Made by a program: the position numbers and the translations under genes. A DNA stretch of 64,000 nucleotides, from contig CP059070.1 in the NCBI GenBank assembly GCA_017798125.1, positions 868,001 to 932,000 of the forward strand. Reading direction: 5' to 3'. Of the stretch, positions 31,874 through 39,422 are shown one piece after another. This DNA is from Cryomorphaceae bacterium. Its GTDB lineage: Bacteria; Bacteroidota; Bacteroidia; Flavobacteriales; ECT2AJA-044. The notes beneath the pieces are model-generated. The model saw nothing but the letters and a program-made list of their open reading frames with translations. It searched no databases and had not been told where the DNA came from. Each line of letters begins with the position of its first letter. Position 1 is the stretch's first letter.

Positions 31874-32818
31874 ATGAATCGCGAACAACTGCTTGAGGCC
31901 ATCGATGAAAAATATCGAGCCATTGGCCAGAATCCAGACGTACATCTCAGCGGGCTTTTGCACGCAAAGCCCATGACCTATTGGGATTACATTCAGGTTG
32001 ATGCTCTGTTGGGTTTGCAAACACAACGGACTCAGCTTCCCGATGAAATGATCTTCATTGTATATCATCAAATCAATGAGCTCTTGTTCAAAATGGTGCT
32101 CTGGGAGATTGAGCAAATTGCACGTGAAGAGGATATTGCCGCGGAGAAATTTGCCATGCACGTGGACCGAATCAGCCGATATTTCGATATGCTGACCGAG
32201 AGTTTTTCAATCATGGGCGATGGCATGGAGCGCGAGCAATACATGAAGTTCCGGGACACCTTGACTCCCGCCAGTGGCTTCCAAAGTGCTCAATACCGCA
32301 AAATCGAATTTGCCAGTACCGACCTGATCAATCTGATCGATGCTCGATTCCGAGACACCATTGATCGGAACACTCCCTTTGAGCACGCCTACGAACATTT
32401 GTACTGGCAAGCTGCGGGAAAGAACTTTGATACAGGAGATAAAACGACATTGCTCGCCAACTTCGAAAAGAAGTACATGGAGGAGTTCATCACCTTCATG
32501 AAGGAATACAACAAGTCCAATTTGCAGCTCGTTTATTTGCGCTTGCCAGAAGCACAAAGAAACGATGCGCGATTGATCAATGCGCTGCGCCATTATGACC
32601 ATACGGTAAACGTAAAATGGGTCATGAGCCACTTGAATGCCGCGCGGAAATATTTGGGAGGTGCCGAAGCCACAGGCGGCTCTGAATGGCAGCGTTACAT
32701 GCATCCCAAATTCCAAAAACGAGTCTTTTTTCCCAATCTTTGGACAGAAAGCGAGCTAGAGACCTGGGGAGCGAACAATCTTGAAGGACATTTGTCGTGG
32801 GAAGAAGCGACCGCCTAA
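31874..32818 (+). CDS. kynA: Tryptophan 2,3-dioxygenase
   Basis: A 314-aa cytoplasmic heme enzyme that opens the indole ring of tryptophan to N-formylkynurenine, the first step of the kynurenine pathway. The conserved segments are present: FIVYHQINELLFKMVLWEIE with the active-site His, LTPASGFQSAQYRKIEFAS, and the C-terminal heme and substrate region ATGGSEWQRYMHPKFQKRVF then FFPNLW. Length and motifs match the Bacteroidota branch, in which the canonical GTGGS reads ATGGS. The BLUF gene follows after 10 bp and is probably cotranscribed. Other kynurenine genes are not adjacent, though a 2-aminomuconate-deaminase-like RidA gene lies at 56335. Confidence 0.95.
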   Translation: MNREQLLEAIDEKYRAIGQNPDVHLSGLLHAKPMTYWDYIQVDALLGLQTQRTQLPDEMIFIVYHQINELLFKMVLWEIEQIAREEDIAAEKFAMHVDRISRYFDMLTESFSIMGDGMEREQYMKFRDTLTPASGFQSAQYRKIEFASTDLINLIDARFRDTIDRNTPFEHAYEHLYWQAAGKNFDTGDKTTLLANFEKKYMEEFITFMKEYNKSNLQLVYLRLPEAQRNDARLINALRHYDHTVNVKWVMSHLNAARKYLGGAEATGGSEWQRYMHPKFQKRVFFPNLWTESELETWGANNLEGHLSWEEATA

Positions 32819-32828
32819 AACAACACGA

Positions 32829-33242
32829 ATGAAATCGATTATATACCTGAGCGAGGAGTCTATGGACTTCAATGAAGAGGAGCTCAAAGAATTATCCAGT
32901 TCGTCTGAACAGCGAAACAAAGACCGGGGGATTACCGGCTTCATGAGCTACAAGAACGGCATCTTTGTTCAGTTTCTTCAAGGTCCAGATAGTGCTGTAG
33001 ATCAGTTGTTTAACACCATAAATAAGGACGAAAGACACTCTGTCAAAAAGAGCTTGGAACTCCCTTTTGATGAGGAGCTGTTCCCTGCCTGGGGGATGAG
33101 ATATTACGGTCATGCCCAATTGGGGCCTACTCGATTTGAAGATATTCTGGAGTTGCTTTTGTCTCGTTTGTCGACCACTTTGAGCGAGGCTCAAGTGGCC
33201 AAATTGGTTGCTTCAAACATAGAACGCATCGCATCAAATTAG
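32829..33242 (+). CDS. BLUF-domain blue-light photoreceptor
   Basis: A 137-aa stand-alone flavin photoreceptor. The start at 32829 (MKSIIYLSEESMDFNEEELK) puts the flavin-binding residues at Tyr6, Asn30 and Gln48. The spacings of 24 and 42 residues are exactly those of AppA Tyr21, Asn45 and Gln63. The Trp/Met pair of the signalling strand is W88/M90 (PAWGMRYYG). The GITGFMSYKNGIFVQFLQG block is typical. The last ~40 residues form a helical cap (LLLSRLSTTLSEAQVAKLVA) and there is no output domain, so it must signal by protein contact. It lies between kynA and an exported VOC gene; its partner is unknown. Confidence 0.93.
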   Translation: MKSIIYLSEESMDFNEEELKELSSSSEQRNKDRGITGFMSYKNGIFVQFLQGPDSAVDQLFNTINKDERHSVKKSLELPFDEELFPAWGMRYYGHAQLGPTRFEDILELLLSRLSTTLSEAQVAKLVASNIERIASN

Positions 33243-33296
33243 GAAAAGCTCCTTTTTGGTAAGATATTTGCTGCTAGAAGGTTAGGTTTTTTTAAC

Positions 33297-33309
33297 TTAG
33301 CCTAGATTA
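33297..33309 (+). promoter_or_regulatory. Shared 13-mer TTAGCCTAGATTA upstream of the VOC gene
   Basis: It ends 12 bp before the VOC start codon. A 12/13 match in opposite orientation (TTAACCTAGATTA) lies upstream of the YceI gene at 34417-34429. It is a candidate common regulatory site. Confidence 0.3.
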
Positions 33310-33321
33310 CAAGTCACGGTC

Positions 33322-34230
33322 ATGAAACAACCGATCCGATTTTTCGGAGGACTTGTCGTTGGAATCCTCCTTTTCGCGAGCTGTGCTCGTCCATCGACAT
33401 TTCCTGCTCTAGAAGCAGAAGATCAAGAAGTGTATCATCACGGATCGATCATCTGGCGAGAGCTGATTGTACATGACGGCCAGCAAGTCATTCCTTTTTA
33501 TCAATCTGTTTTTGGATGGACCATTGAGCAATCGTTCGATGGTGATAACGACTATTACCTCGTCAAGAAAGGCAACAAGCCAATAGCGGGTATCTGGGCT
33601 ATTGGACAAAAGGATGCGGGTTCAGGAGGAGAGTGGATTCCATTTATCTCGGTTGAGAATGTATCTGCATCAGCAGATCGACTTCGCATTGTTGGAGGTT
33701 CTACCCTCGGTGAGACCTTCGATATGAAAGGAAGAGGAAAGGCGGCCATTGTCCGTGATCCTCAAGAAGCCATGTTCGGAATCATTCGTACGGACTATGG
33801 TGATCCTGAGCCACAAGTTGGTATAGGGGAATTTGTTTGGGCTGAACTTTGGGCAGAAGACCCATCAGCCGTTTCGCGATTTTATTCAGGTTTGGGTTAT
33901 GAAATGACGGCCAAGAGCGAAGGATTGAATCCTTACTACTTGCTTCAAAACAAAGGCGAGCGTGTCGGCGGAGCCATCAAGAACCCAATGCTTGAAACGC
34001 GTTCTTTTTGGGTTTCCTATATTAGTGTCGATAACGTGGAAGCTGCTGTAGAGCGAGTGAAGGCTTCTGGAGGGACGGTCTACTTAGAACCGACTATAGA
34101 TTTCCGCGAAGGTAGAACGGCCATTTGTGCCGATCCTTCGGGAGCGCCATTCCTTCTTCAGCAGGGTCCCGTGAGCCTAAAGACAACCGACACATGGAAC
34201 CGACGACAAGCAGCGTGCGAGGACTGTTAA
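33322..34230 (+). CDS. Exported lipoprotein with two VOC (glyoxalase-like) domains
   Basis: A 302-aa protein. The N-terminus MKQPIRFFGGLVVGILLFAS is followed by a lipobox Cys (FASCA), so it is a lipoprotein. Two tandem vicinal-oxygen-chelate domains follow. The first (~45-155) has FYQSVFGWTIEQ, GWMP-like GGEWIPFISVENV and a closing RDPQEAMFGI. The second (~165-285) has EFVWAELWAEDP, FYSGLGYEM, SFWVSYISVDNVEAAVE and DPSGAPFLL. The pair resembles bacterial VOC proteins of unknown substrate often labelled glyoxalase/bleomycin resistance. Extracytoplasmic anchoring is uncommon for the superfamily. It lies 80 bp after the BLUF gene and overlaps a small lipoprotein gene. Confidence 0.85.
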   Translation: MKQPIRFFGGLVVGILLFASCARPSTFPALEAEDQEVYHHGSIIWRELIVHDGQQVIPFYQSVFGWTIEQSFDGDNDYYLVKKGNKPIAGIWAIGQKDAGSGGEWIPFISVENVSASADRLRIVGGSTLGETFDMKGRGKAAIVRDPQEAMFGIIRTDYGDPEPQVGIGEFVWAELWAEDPSAVSRFYSGLGYEMTAKSEGLNPYYLLQNKGERVGGAIKNPMLETRSFWVSYISVDNVEAAVERVKASGGTVYLEPTIDFREGRTAICADPSGAPFLLQQGPVSLKTTDTWNRRQAACEDC

Positions 34231-34388
34231 TCGCACTACTGACTTCCTGGGTACTCTTAACCGTTACGGCGTGCACCTCCACCAAGCAAGTGGAGCAGTC
34301 GGGTATTAGCCAGCATTGTGGCCCCTTGACCAAATCTTCTCGCGCTCAAAGCAGCCTGCTTCGTCAAGCCGGGCGACTTCATCGTTGA
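34194..34388 (+). CDS. Small lipoprotein overlapping the end of the VOC gene
   Basis: A 64-aa reading frame starting inside the VOC gene (37-bp overlap, different frame). It begins MEPTTSSVRGLLIALLTSWV and continues LLTVTAC, a well-formed lipoprotein signal with the Cys at about residue 28. The mature part is short and basic (KSSRAQSSLLRQAGRLHR). The overlap and the well-formed signal argue for a real gene, but homologues cannot be checked here. Confidence 0.5.
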   Translation: MEPTTSSVRGLLIALLTSWVLLTVTACTSTKQVEQSGISQHCGPLTKSSRAQSSLLRQAGRLHR

Positions 34389-34416
34389 GACCACGAATTC
34401 GTCTTGCGTGTTTTCT

Positions 34417-34429
34417 TAATCTAGGTTAA
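34417..34429 (-). promoter_or_regulatory. Inverted copy of the shared 13-mer (TTAACCTAGATTA) upstream of the YceI gene
   Basis: It matches the site at 33297-33309 in 12 of 13 positions. It directly abuts a 18-bp palindrome at 34430-34447. Confidence 0.3.
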
Positions 34430-34447
34430 TAGATGTAGGTACATCTA
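34430..34447. promoter_or_regulatory. Palindrome TAGATGTA-GG-TACATCTA, candidate operator of the YceI gene
   Basis: The 8-bp arms are exactly complementary around GG. It ends 5 bp before a near-consensus -7 box (CATCTTTG, 34453-34460), the position from which a regulator could activate or block the promoter of the gene at 34486. Confidence 0.45.
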
Positions 34448-34485
34448 ATTCTCATCTTTGCTGTGTAATCCTAAAAAATTTGACA

Positions 34486-35025
34486 ATGGAAGCAACAGCA
34501 ACAAAAACTACTTGGGCGGTAGACGCCATGCACAGCGAGGTTCAATTCAAAGTGAAGCATTTGGTTATTTCAACCGTGACGGGAACCTTCAACAACTTCA
34601 ACGGATCCTTTGAATCAGACGGCGATGACTTCGACGGAGCAGCCGTGGCGTTTGACGTGGATGTAAACTCTATTGATACCAATCAATCGGATCGGGACAA
34701 TCATCTCCGTTCTGCGGATTTCTTCAACGTAGAGCAATTCCCGAAGATGACCTTCGAAGGAACGCTAAACAATAAAGGAGGGGACAGCTTCACCTTGACT
34801 GGTCCTTTGACGATCAAAGACACTACAAAGGAAGTTTCTCTCACTGTGGAATACGGCGGAACCATGGTCGATGGATACGGACAGACCAAAGTAGGTTTTG
34901 AAGTGACTGGAAAAATCAACCGCAAAGAATTTGGTTTGACTTGGAGTCAAGTGACCGAGGCCGGCGGAGTCGTTGTTGGAGATGAAGTGAAGCTGATCTT
35001 CAACGTACAATTCGCTCGCCAGTAA
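34486..35025 (+). CDS. YceI family protein (lipocalin-like isoprenoid binder)
   Basis: A 179-aa protein with the YceI fold: WAVDAMHSEVQFKVKHLVIS, GTFNNFNGSF, DFDGAAVAFDVDVNSIDTNQ, RDNHLRSADFFNVEQFPKMT, LTIKDTTKEVSLTVEYGG and GDEVKLIFNVQ. Family members form a beta-barrel pocket that binds polyisoprenoid lipids such as ubiquinone precursors. Most proteobacterial members carry a signal peptide; this one does not, so a cytoplasmic location is likely. It is monocistronic, with a candidate operator upstream and a strong terminator downstream. Proximity to the BLUF sensor and a shared upstream element suggest, by inference only, stress or light-linked regulation. Confidence 0.93.
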   Translation: MEATATKTTWAVDAMHSEVQFKVKHLVISTVTGTFNNFNGSFESDGDDFDGAAVAFDVDVNSIDTNQSDRDNHLRSADFFNVEQFPKMTFEGTLNNKGGDSFTLTGPLTIKDTTKEVSLTVEYGGTMVDGYGQTKVGFEVTGKINRKEFGLTWSQVTEAGGVVVGDEVKLIFNVQFARQ

Positions 35026-35049
35026 GCAGCGAACCCTCAAAAAAGTGGA

Positions 35050-35076
35050 AAGCCGAATCGCGAGATTCGGCTTTTT
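35050..35076 (+). terminator. Rho-independent terminator after the YceI gene
   Basis: AAGCCGAATC-GCGA-GATTCGGCTT is a perfect 10-bp stem ending in six T. The reverse reading also carries an A/T-rich tail, so it may serve the convergent Bat operon as well. Confidence 0.92.
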
Positions 35077-35834
35077 TATTCAATCGCTTCAACATCTTCT
35101 TCGGGAACCCAGCCGATTTTACCGTCGGCCAGTCGAATACGAACCCATCCCGAGAACGCCTCGCGGACGCTGACGGAAGTCCCTTCATGCAGAACAAAAA
35201 GGTCCTCTGCATCTTCATCCGGACCGGACTTTACGTAGGTATTGGCGGCCATGATGATGCCCGCAGCATTGTTCTCTTGATATTGGGCCTCAAACTCGCT
35301 GATGGCGTTCGAGATTATTGAAAGCCCCAACAGTACAAGCGCAGAAATAACGAGCATGGGCCTACGGCCCGATGTGCCCCTTCCCATTACCACCACAGCA
35401 CCAAGCGCTGCGGCCAGAAGGAATAACCAAAGACCCACAACCGTCCAGGAATTGGGCCCTAATGCCCCTGCAATACTCCTATAGAAGCGCGTCAACAAGG
35501 GGCGTGGGAGCGGCTCAATTTCATCGACCCGTTGGGCCTGAGCAATGGCCAAGTTTCGAGCGACCTCTTCATCTTGCCCACCGATGAGCAAGGCGCGTTC
35601 ATAGTTCAAAATGGCTGGGGCCAGTTGTCCGTTTTGGAAATAGGCATTTCCCAAATTGTAGAGTAATGCCGCATTGGTTTCCTCTCCGTTCAAGCCGGAT
35701 TCGTAGGCCTCAATGGCTCCGCCAAAGTCTTCTTCGGCGTAGAGCGCATTTCCCTTTTCGAAGGCTTCGGAAATTGACTCCGCCTGCGCGAAGACCGCGA
35801 AGAAAAGGAGTACTATGTAGATCCAGTGCTTCAT
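35076..35834 (-). CDS. batE: BatE-like TPR and SH3-domain membrane protein
   Basis: Last gene of the Bat operon, 252 aa. After the signal peptide MKHWIYIVLLFFAVFAQAES come two TPR units (EAFEKGNALYAEEDFGGAIE, ALLYNLGNAYFQNGQLAPAI), two membrane helices (TVVGLWLFLLAAALGAVVVM, MLVISALVLLGLSIISNAIS) and a C-terminal bacterial SH3 domain (VLHEGTSVSVREAFSGWVRI ending WVPEEDVEAIE). This order is that of BatE proteins of the Bacteroidota aerotolerance operon. The biochemical role is unresolved. The start overlaps the batD stop by 4 bp. A dispersed hairpin (35358-35374) falls between the membrane helices. Confidence 0.87.
   Translation of the reverse strand: MKHWIYIVLLFFAVFAQAESISEAFEKGNALYAEEDFGGAIEAYESGLNGEETNAALLYNLGNAYFQNGQLAPAILNYERALLIGGQDEEVARNLAIAQAQRVDEIEPLPRPLLTRFYRSIAGALGPNSWTVVGLWLFLLAAALGAVVVMGRGTSGRRPMLVISALVLLGLSIISNAISEFEAQYQENNAAGIIMAANTYVKSGPDEDAEDLFVLHEGTSVSVREAFSGWVRIRLADGKIGWVPEEDVEAIE
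35358..35374 (-). repeat. Dispersed hairpin copy H (CATC-GGGCC-GTA-GGCCC)
   Basis: Perfect stem in batE, in sense orientation, coding TSGRRPM in the loop between two membrane helices. Confidence 0.75.
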
Positions 35835-37597
35835 TTTAAAACGTCTTCTAATTCGGTGATCAATTCCAAGGTGGCCTTGTAGTGCTTCTCATCTGCGCCG
35901 GCACCGCTGCTCGGTGCATAGCGTGCAAAAGAGGTGGCATCCCACAATTCTTTGACCCGCGCATTCAATTCTTCCGAGGCTCCGTGTTGACCCAGCTCTT
36001 CCAAGACCCGATCTAAGCCCAAGCCTGCCAGATCCATTTGCAGTTTATCCCTTAAATACCCTTCCAAGGCTCGGGCAATCTCTTCATAGAAGGCACGGTG
36101 TTCCCCGGCATCCATTTGTTTCTTAGCAGCGGCCAAGCGCCCCGTAGCAACTTTCCGCGCTCGTCGACGCTGTTGTCCGGCGACATCTGCATTTTGTTCC
36201 TCTTGACGACGACGCCAAACGAGAACGCCAAAGAAAGCCAGGAGACCAAAGCCGTATCCCGTCCACCTCAGCGGACTGGTCCGAAATCCCGATCCCTTCT
36301 TCACGGTTTTTCCAAGTCTTGTCTTGATGTACAGAATCTCTTCGTTGAGGTAATCGACCTCTTCCCGGCCGCGCCGCACCACTCCGGAGGAGCTCGCTGC
36401 CCCAGGGTCGTCTGAGCCGCCAGTGACATGCAAAGTGAAATCGGGGCTTTTCAATTGAACGTAGTCCTTCTTGTCCGTATCGAAATAGGTGAAGCTCATT
36501 TCGGGAATCTTATAGTCCCCGTTGAACCTCGGAATCATGAGGTATTCATTCTTCCGAGAACCTCTAAGGCCTTTGGAGCTCGCCGTGATGCGTTCCGCGT
36601 ACTTTGGATCGTACAGTTCAATGGACTTAGGAACTTCGGGTTGCGGCAATTCGAAGAGCTTCAAGTTTCCGAGGCCGCTGACATTGACCGTTAGAGTCGC
36701 CGACTCATCGGCTGAAACAGCCGTGTCACTTAAAGCAACATCAAAGCTATATGTACCCACTGCTCCGCTGAAGTTGCTCGGGCGCCCTTCGGCCGGTAAT
36801 GCCGAAACATCGATGGTCACGGTGGGGCTCTTTGCCGTATAGCTCACGTTCTGGTACACGGGTCTGCCAAAGAAATCCCTCTGTTGGGTAGGCACGGCCG
36901 TTTCCAGATCCAGAACGAAGGGATCGACTTCCAGCTCTCCCGTTTTTTGCGGTATCAGCACATACTTTTTTAGGGTCGCCACATTGTAGAGTTTGCCCTT
37001 GTAGTTCTCGCGCTCTTCGCGCTGATTCTTCAATTCGATTTCCTCTTTGAAAAATCCATTCAAGTTGGGCGCCTGACCACTGTAGTTGCGGATTTGACTG
37101 GCGTAGTAAAGTTTGTAGGTCACGGTGATGGGTTCACCAACATAGACATCCCTTTTGCTGACAAACACCCTCAAGATATTGCTCCGCTGCGCAATGGCAT
37201 AAGGATCGTTTGGATCAGCAGCCTTCTCGCTTTGTGGAACTACCTTGATTTGAAGGGGGTTGGTTTTTTCCAGCTGACCCTTGATTCGAGCACGTGCCGC
37301 ATTGATGGTAAAGGTTCCGACCTGTGTGGGCTGAAGGATGTAGCTGTAGCTGAAGGTGGTGCTCATGTTGCCGTTGACGATATTCGTCGACTGGCTTTGT
37401 GAGGGACCTTGAACCACTCGAAAGGGACCAAAATTGGGCGGCTCAAATTCCGACCATCGATCGTTGGCCTCGAAGGTCACGCGGAAGCGCTCCGTTTCGC
37501 CCACAACGGTTTCGTTGGCGTAGGCCTTGAAGGTCACTTGACCCCAAGTCGTCACCGATACCAACATCCCTATGGCTGCAAGCCAAGCTCTCATCAC
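35831..37597 (-). CDS. batD: BatD, oxygen-tolerance membrane protein
   Basis: A 588-aa periplasmic protein anchored by one C-terminal helix. After the signal peptide (MMRAWLAAIGMLVSVTTWGQ) it carries the BatD beta domain: VVGETERFRVTFEAN, FRVVQGPSQSQSTNIVNGNM, SYILQPTQVGTFTINAARAR, VFVSKRDVYVGEPITVTYKL and the second half DTAVSADESATLTVNVSGLG. A membrane helix near residue 445 (WTGYGFGLLAFFGVLVW) precedes a ~130-residue cytoplasmic helical tail with conserved ALEGYLRDKL and LDRVLEELGQHG. It is thought to act with the VWA proteins BatA and BatB. It overlaps batC and batE by 4 bp each. Confidence 0.92.
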   Translation of the reverse strand: MMRAWLAAIGMLVSVTTWGQVTFKAYANETVVGETERFRVTFEANDRWSEFEPPNFGPFRVVQGPSQSQSTNIVNGNMSTTFSYSYILQPTQVGTFTINAARARIKGQLEKTNPLQIKVVPQSEKAADPNDPYAIAQRSNILRVFVSKRDVYVGEPITVTYKLYYASQIRNYSGQAPNLNGFFKEEIELKNQREERENYKGKLYNVATLKKYVLIPQKTGELEVDPFVLDLETAVPTQQRDFFGRPVYQNVSYTAKSPTVTIDVSALPAEGRPSNFSGAVGTYSFDVALSDTAVSADESATLTVNVSGLGNLKLFELPQPEVPKSIELYDPKYAERITASSKGLRGSRKNEYLMIPRFNGDYKIPEMSFTYFDTDKKDYVQLKSPDFTLHVTGGSDDPGAASSSGVVRRGREEVDYLNEEILYIKTRLGKTVKKGSGFRTSPLRWTGYGFGLLAFFGVLVWRRRQEEQNADVAGQQRRRARKVATGRLAAAKKQMDAGEHRAFYEEIARALEGYLRDKLQMDLAGLGLDRVLEELGQHGASEELNARVKELWDATSFARYAPSSGAGADEKHYKATLELITELEDVLK

Positions 37598-38388
37598 CAG
37601 TCCTTCTCCTTTTTTGTCTTCTTGGCCTTGACCTTGGCCTTTTTCAGTTTCTCCTGCACTTGCTGTTCCTGTTGCTGAAGGGCTTCCAATAGGCGCATAG
37701 CTTCCTCTCGACTAATTTGCCCTTCGGCCGGTTGCTGACCTTGTTGCTCTGGATCAGGCTGCTGCTCGTTTTCGTCTTCGCCTTGTTCATTCTGTTGTTC
37801 CTCCTGCTGCTGATTCTGATTCTGCTGATCTTGATCTTGCTGCTGTTGGTCTTCCTGGTTTTGTTGATCCTGATTTTGTTCCTGGTCCTGTTCTTGATCG
37901 TTCTGTTGATCTTGATTTTGGTCCTGTTGATTCTCGTCCTTGTTCTGTTGCTGCTGCTCCTGTTGTTGCTTCAGCTGCTGCTGTGCGTAGGCCAGGTTGT
38001 GCCGCGTTTCCTCGTCCATGGGATTGGCACGCAGAGATTGCTTGTAGGCTTCAACGGCCTGATCCCACTGCTGGGCAGCCCCGTGGATGTTACCCATGTT
38101 GTGGAAGCTCTTGGCTCTTAAGGCTGGGTCTTCGCTCAGCTCTGCAGCGGCCTGAAATTCGGCTAGGGCATCTTCGAGGCGTTCCTGGCGGAAAAGCGCA
38201 TCACCTAGGTTGAAGCGGGCCTTGGCGGAGTTCGCATCGGCCCGTAGGGCCTCTGAATAGGCTACTTCGGCATCATCAAACGCGCCTTGCTGATAGGCCT
38301 GATTTCCCGAGCGAATCAGGGCTCGGGAGTTCTGCGCTTGGGCACTGAAGGCCAAGCCAAAAAAGAGGGCAATCAAGAGGTGCTTCAT
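37594..38388 (-). CDS. batC: BatC-like TPR protein with long Gln/Asp-rich linker
   Basis: A 264-aa exported protein with signal peptide MKHLLIALFFGLAFSAQAQ. Three TPR units follow (ALIRSGNQAYQQGAFDDAEV, AKARFNLGDALFRQERLEDA, FHNMGNIHGAAQQWDQAVEA). Residues ~140-215 are a low-complexity stretch made almost only of Gln, Asn, Asp and Glu, then a Lys-rich C-terminus (KLKKAKVKAKKTKKEKDW). BatC proteins usually have such a tail. The repetitive codons (CAG, CAA, GAT) make this the most biased stretch in the window. It overlaps batB and batD by 4 bp. A dispersed hairpin (38235-38251) lies in the first TPR. Confidence 0.9.
   Translation of the reverse strand: MKHLLIALFFGLAFSAQAQNSRALIRSGNQAYQQGAFDDAEVAYSEALRADANSAKARFNLGDALFRQERLEDALAEFQAAAELSEDPALRAKSFHNMGNIHGAAQQWDQAVEAYKQSLRANPMDEETRHNLAYAQQQLKQQQEQQQQNKDENQQDQNQDQQNDQEQDQEQNQDQQNQEDQQQQDQDQQNQNQQQEEQQNEQGEDENEQQPDPEQQGQQPAEGQISREEAMRLLEALQQQEQQVQEKLKKAKVKAKKTKKEKDW
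38235..38251 (+). repeat. Dispersed hairpin copy I (CATC-GGCCC-GTA-GGGCC)
   Basis: Perfect stem in batC, antisense to the gene, coding ALRADA between TPR helices. Confidence 0.75.
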
Positions 38389-39422
38389 GACTGGAACAAT
38401 TTAAGGCGATTCCACCAACTTTTCCGCTCGCTGAGCAATGCATCCATCAGAAAGGCGAACAAGGCCAGTCCGAGGAAGATGGGGAATTGGTCTTTGTATT
38501 CGCTGAATACTTTGCTTACGATTTCTTCGCGCTGTAGGCTGTTGAGGGTTTCTTCAATAAAATCGACGACTTCATCGGTTCGGTCGCCATCGATATAGGC
38601 ACCATTTCCGGCAGCGGCGATCTCTACGAGTTGGTCTCGATCCAACTTGGTGACGACCACTTTTCCATTGCGGTCTTTCTTGAAGTCCACGGTTTGACCG
38701 CGGCTTTTCTCGGGGATGGGCCCTCCTTGCGTTGAGCCGACACCGATGGTGTAGATCATGATGCCTTTGTCTACAACGGCAGTAGCCGCATCGCGTGCAC
38801 CGTCTTCATGGTCTTCGCCATCGCTGAGGATGAAGAGGACCTTGTTCTTGGTGGTTTCGCCAGAGCTGAAGTACTCATCGGCCAGTTGAATGGCTTCGGA
38901 AATGGCCGTTCCTTGGCTGGGGACAATGTCCGTGTTGACCGTCCGCAAAAGCATGCGCGCGGCGCTGTAATCGGTGGTAATCGGCAGTTGTGGATAGGCG
39001 CTTCCGGCATAGACCACGAGACCAATGCGGTCACTGCCCAAGGCATCGAGGGTCTTTCCGATGATCTGCTTTGACTTTTCGAGTCGGTTTGGGGCCACGT
39101 CTTCGGCCAACATGGACTTCGATACGTCCAAGGCAAAAACGACATCCACTCCTTTGCGCTTCACCGTTTCGAGCTTGGAGCCCACCTGTGGGTTGGTCAA
39201 AGCGATGATTAGGCTGGCGAGCCCAAGAGTTACCCAGAAGGTCTTGATGCTGTGACGGCTTCGAGTGGCCTCAGGGGCCAGGCGGTCGGTAGCCACGGCG
39301 GAACCAAAGGCCGCACGGGCCTTACGGCGCCACCTCGCCCATAGGGCATGTACGAGCCACAGCACTGGGATCAGCGCTAAGGCGTACAGATATTCCGGAT
39401 GTTCGAGCCGATACAAATCCAT
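38385..39422 (-). CDS. batB: BatB, von Willebrand factor A domain membrane protein
   Basis: A 345-aa protein with an N-terminal helix pair (FYALALIPVLWLVHALWARW-like and FWVTLGLASLIIALTN) flanking a basic loop. A VWA domain follows with a MIDAS motif D-V-S-K-S-M (VFALDVSKSMLAEDVAPNRL), T-D-Y in place of the second-loop T, and ILSDGEDHEDG. A C-terminal membrane helix (FPIFLGLALFAFLMDALL) closes it. The VWA faces the periplasm and should bind a metal and a partner protein, probably BatA or BatD. Start and batA stop share one base (TAATG); the stop overlaps batC by 4 bp. Confidence 0.92.
   Translation of the reverse strand: MDLYRLEHPEYLYALALIPVLWLVHALWARWRRKARAAFGSAVATDRLAPEATRSRHSIKTFWVTLGLASLIIALTNPQVGSKLETVKRKGVDVVFALDVSKSMLAEDVAPNRLEKSKQIIGKTLDALGSDRIGLVVYAGSAYPQLPITTDYSAARMLLRTVNTDIVPSQGTAISEAIQLADEYFSSGETTKNKVLFILSDGEDHEDGARDAATAVVDKGIMIYTIGVGSTQGGPIPEKSRGQTVDFKKDRNGKVVVTKLDRDQLVEIAAAGNGAYIDGDRTDEVVDFIEETLNSLQREEIVSKVFSEYKDQFPIFLGLALFAFLMDALLSERKSWWNRLKLFQS

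Noticed and set aside
37790-37980. CTG/TTG-rich simple repeat
   Set aside because: It is the Gln/Asp-rich linker of BatC, a known property of the family, not a separate element.
39317-39331. GGGCC-TTAC-GGCGC in batB
   Set aside because: The arms are not fully complementary and no foot is present; too weak to count.
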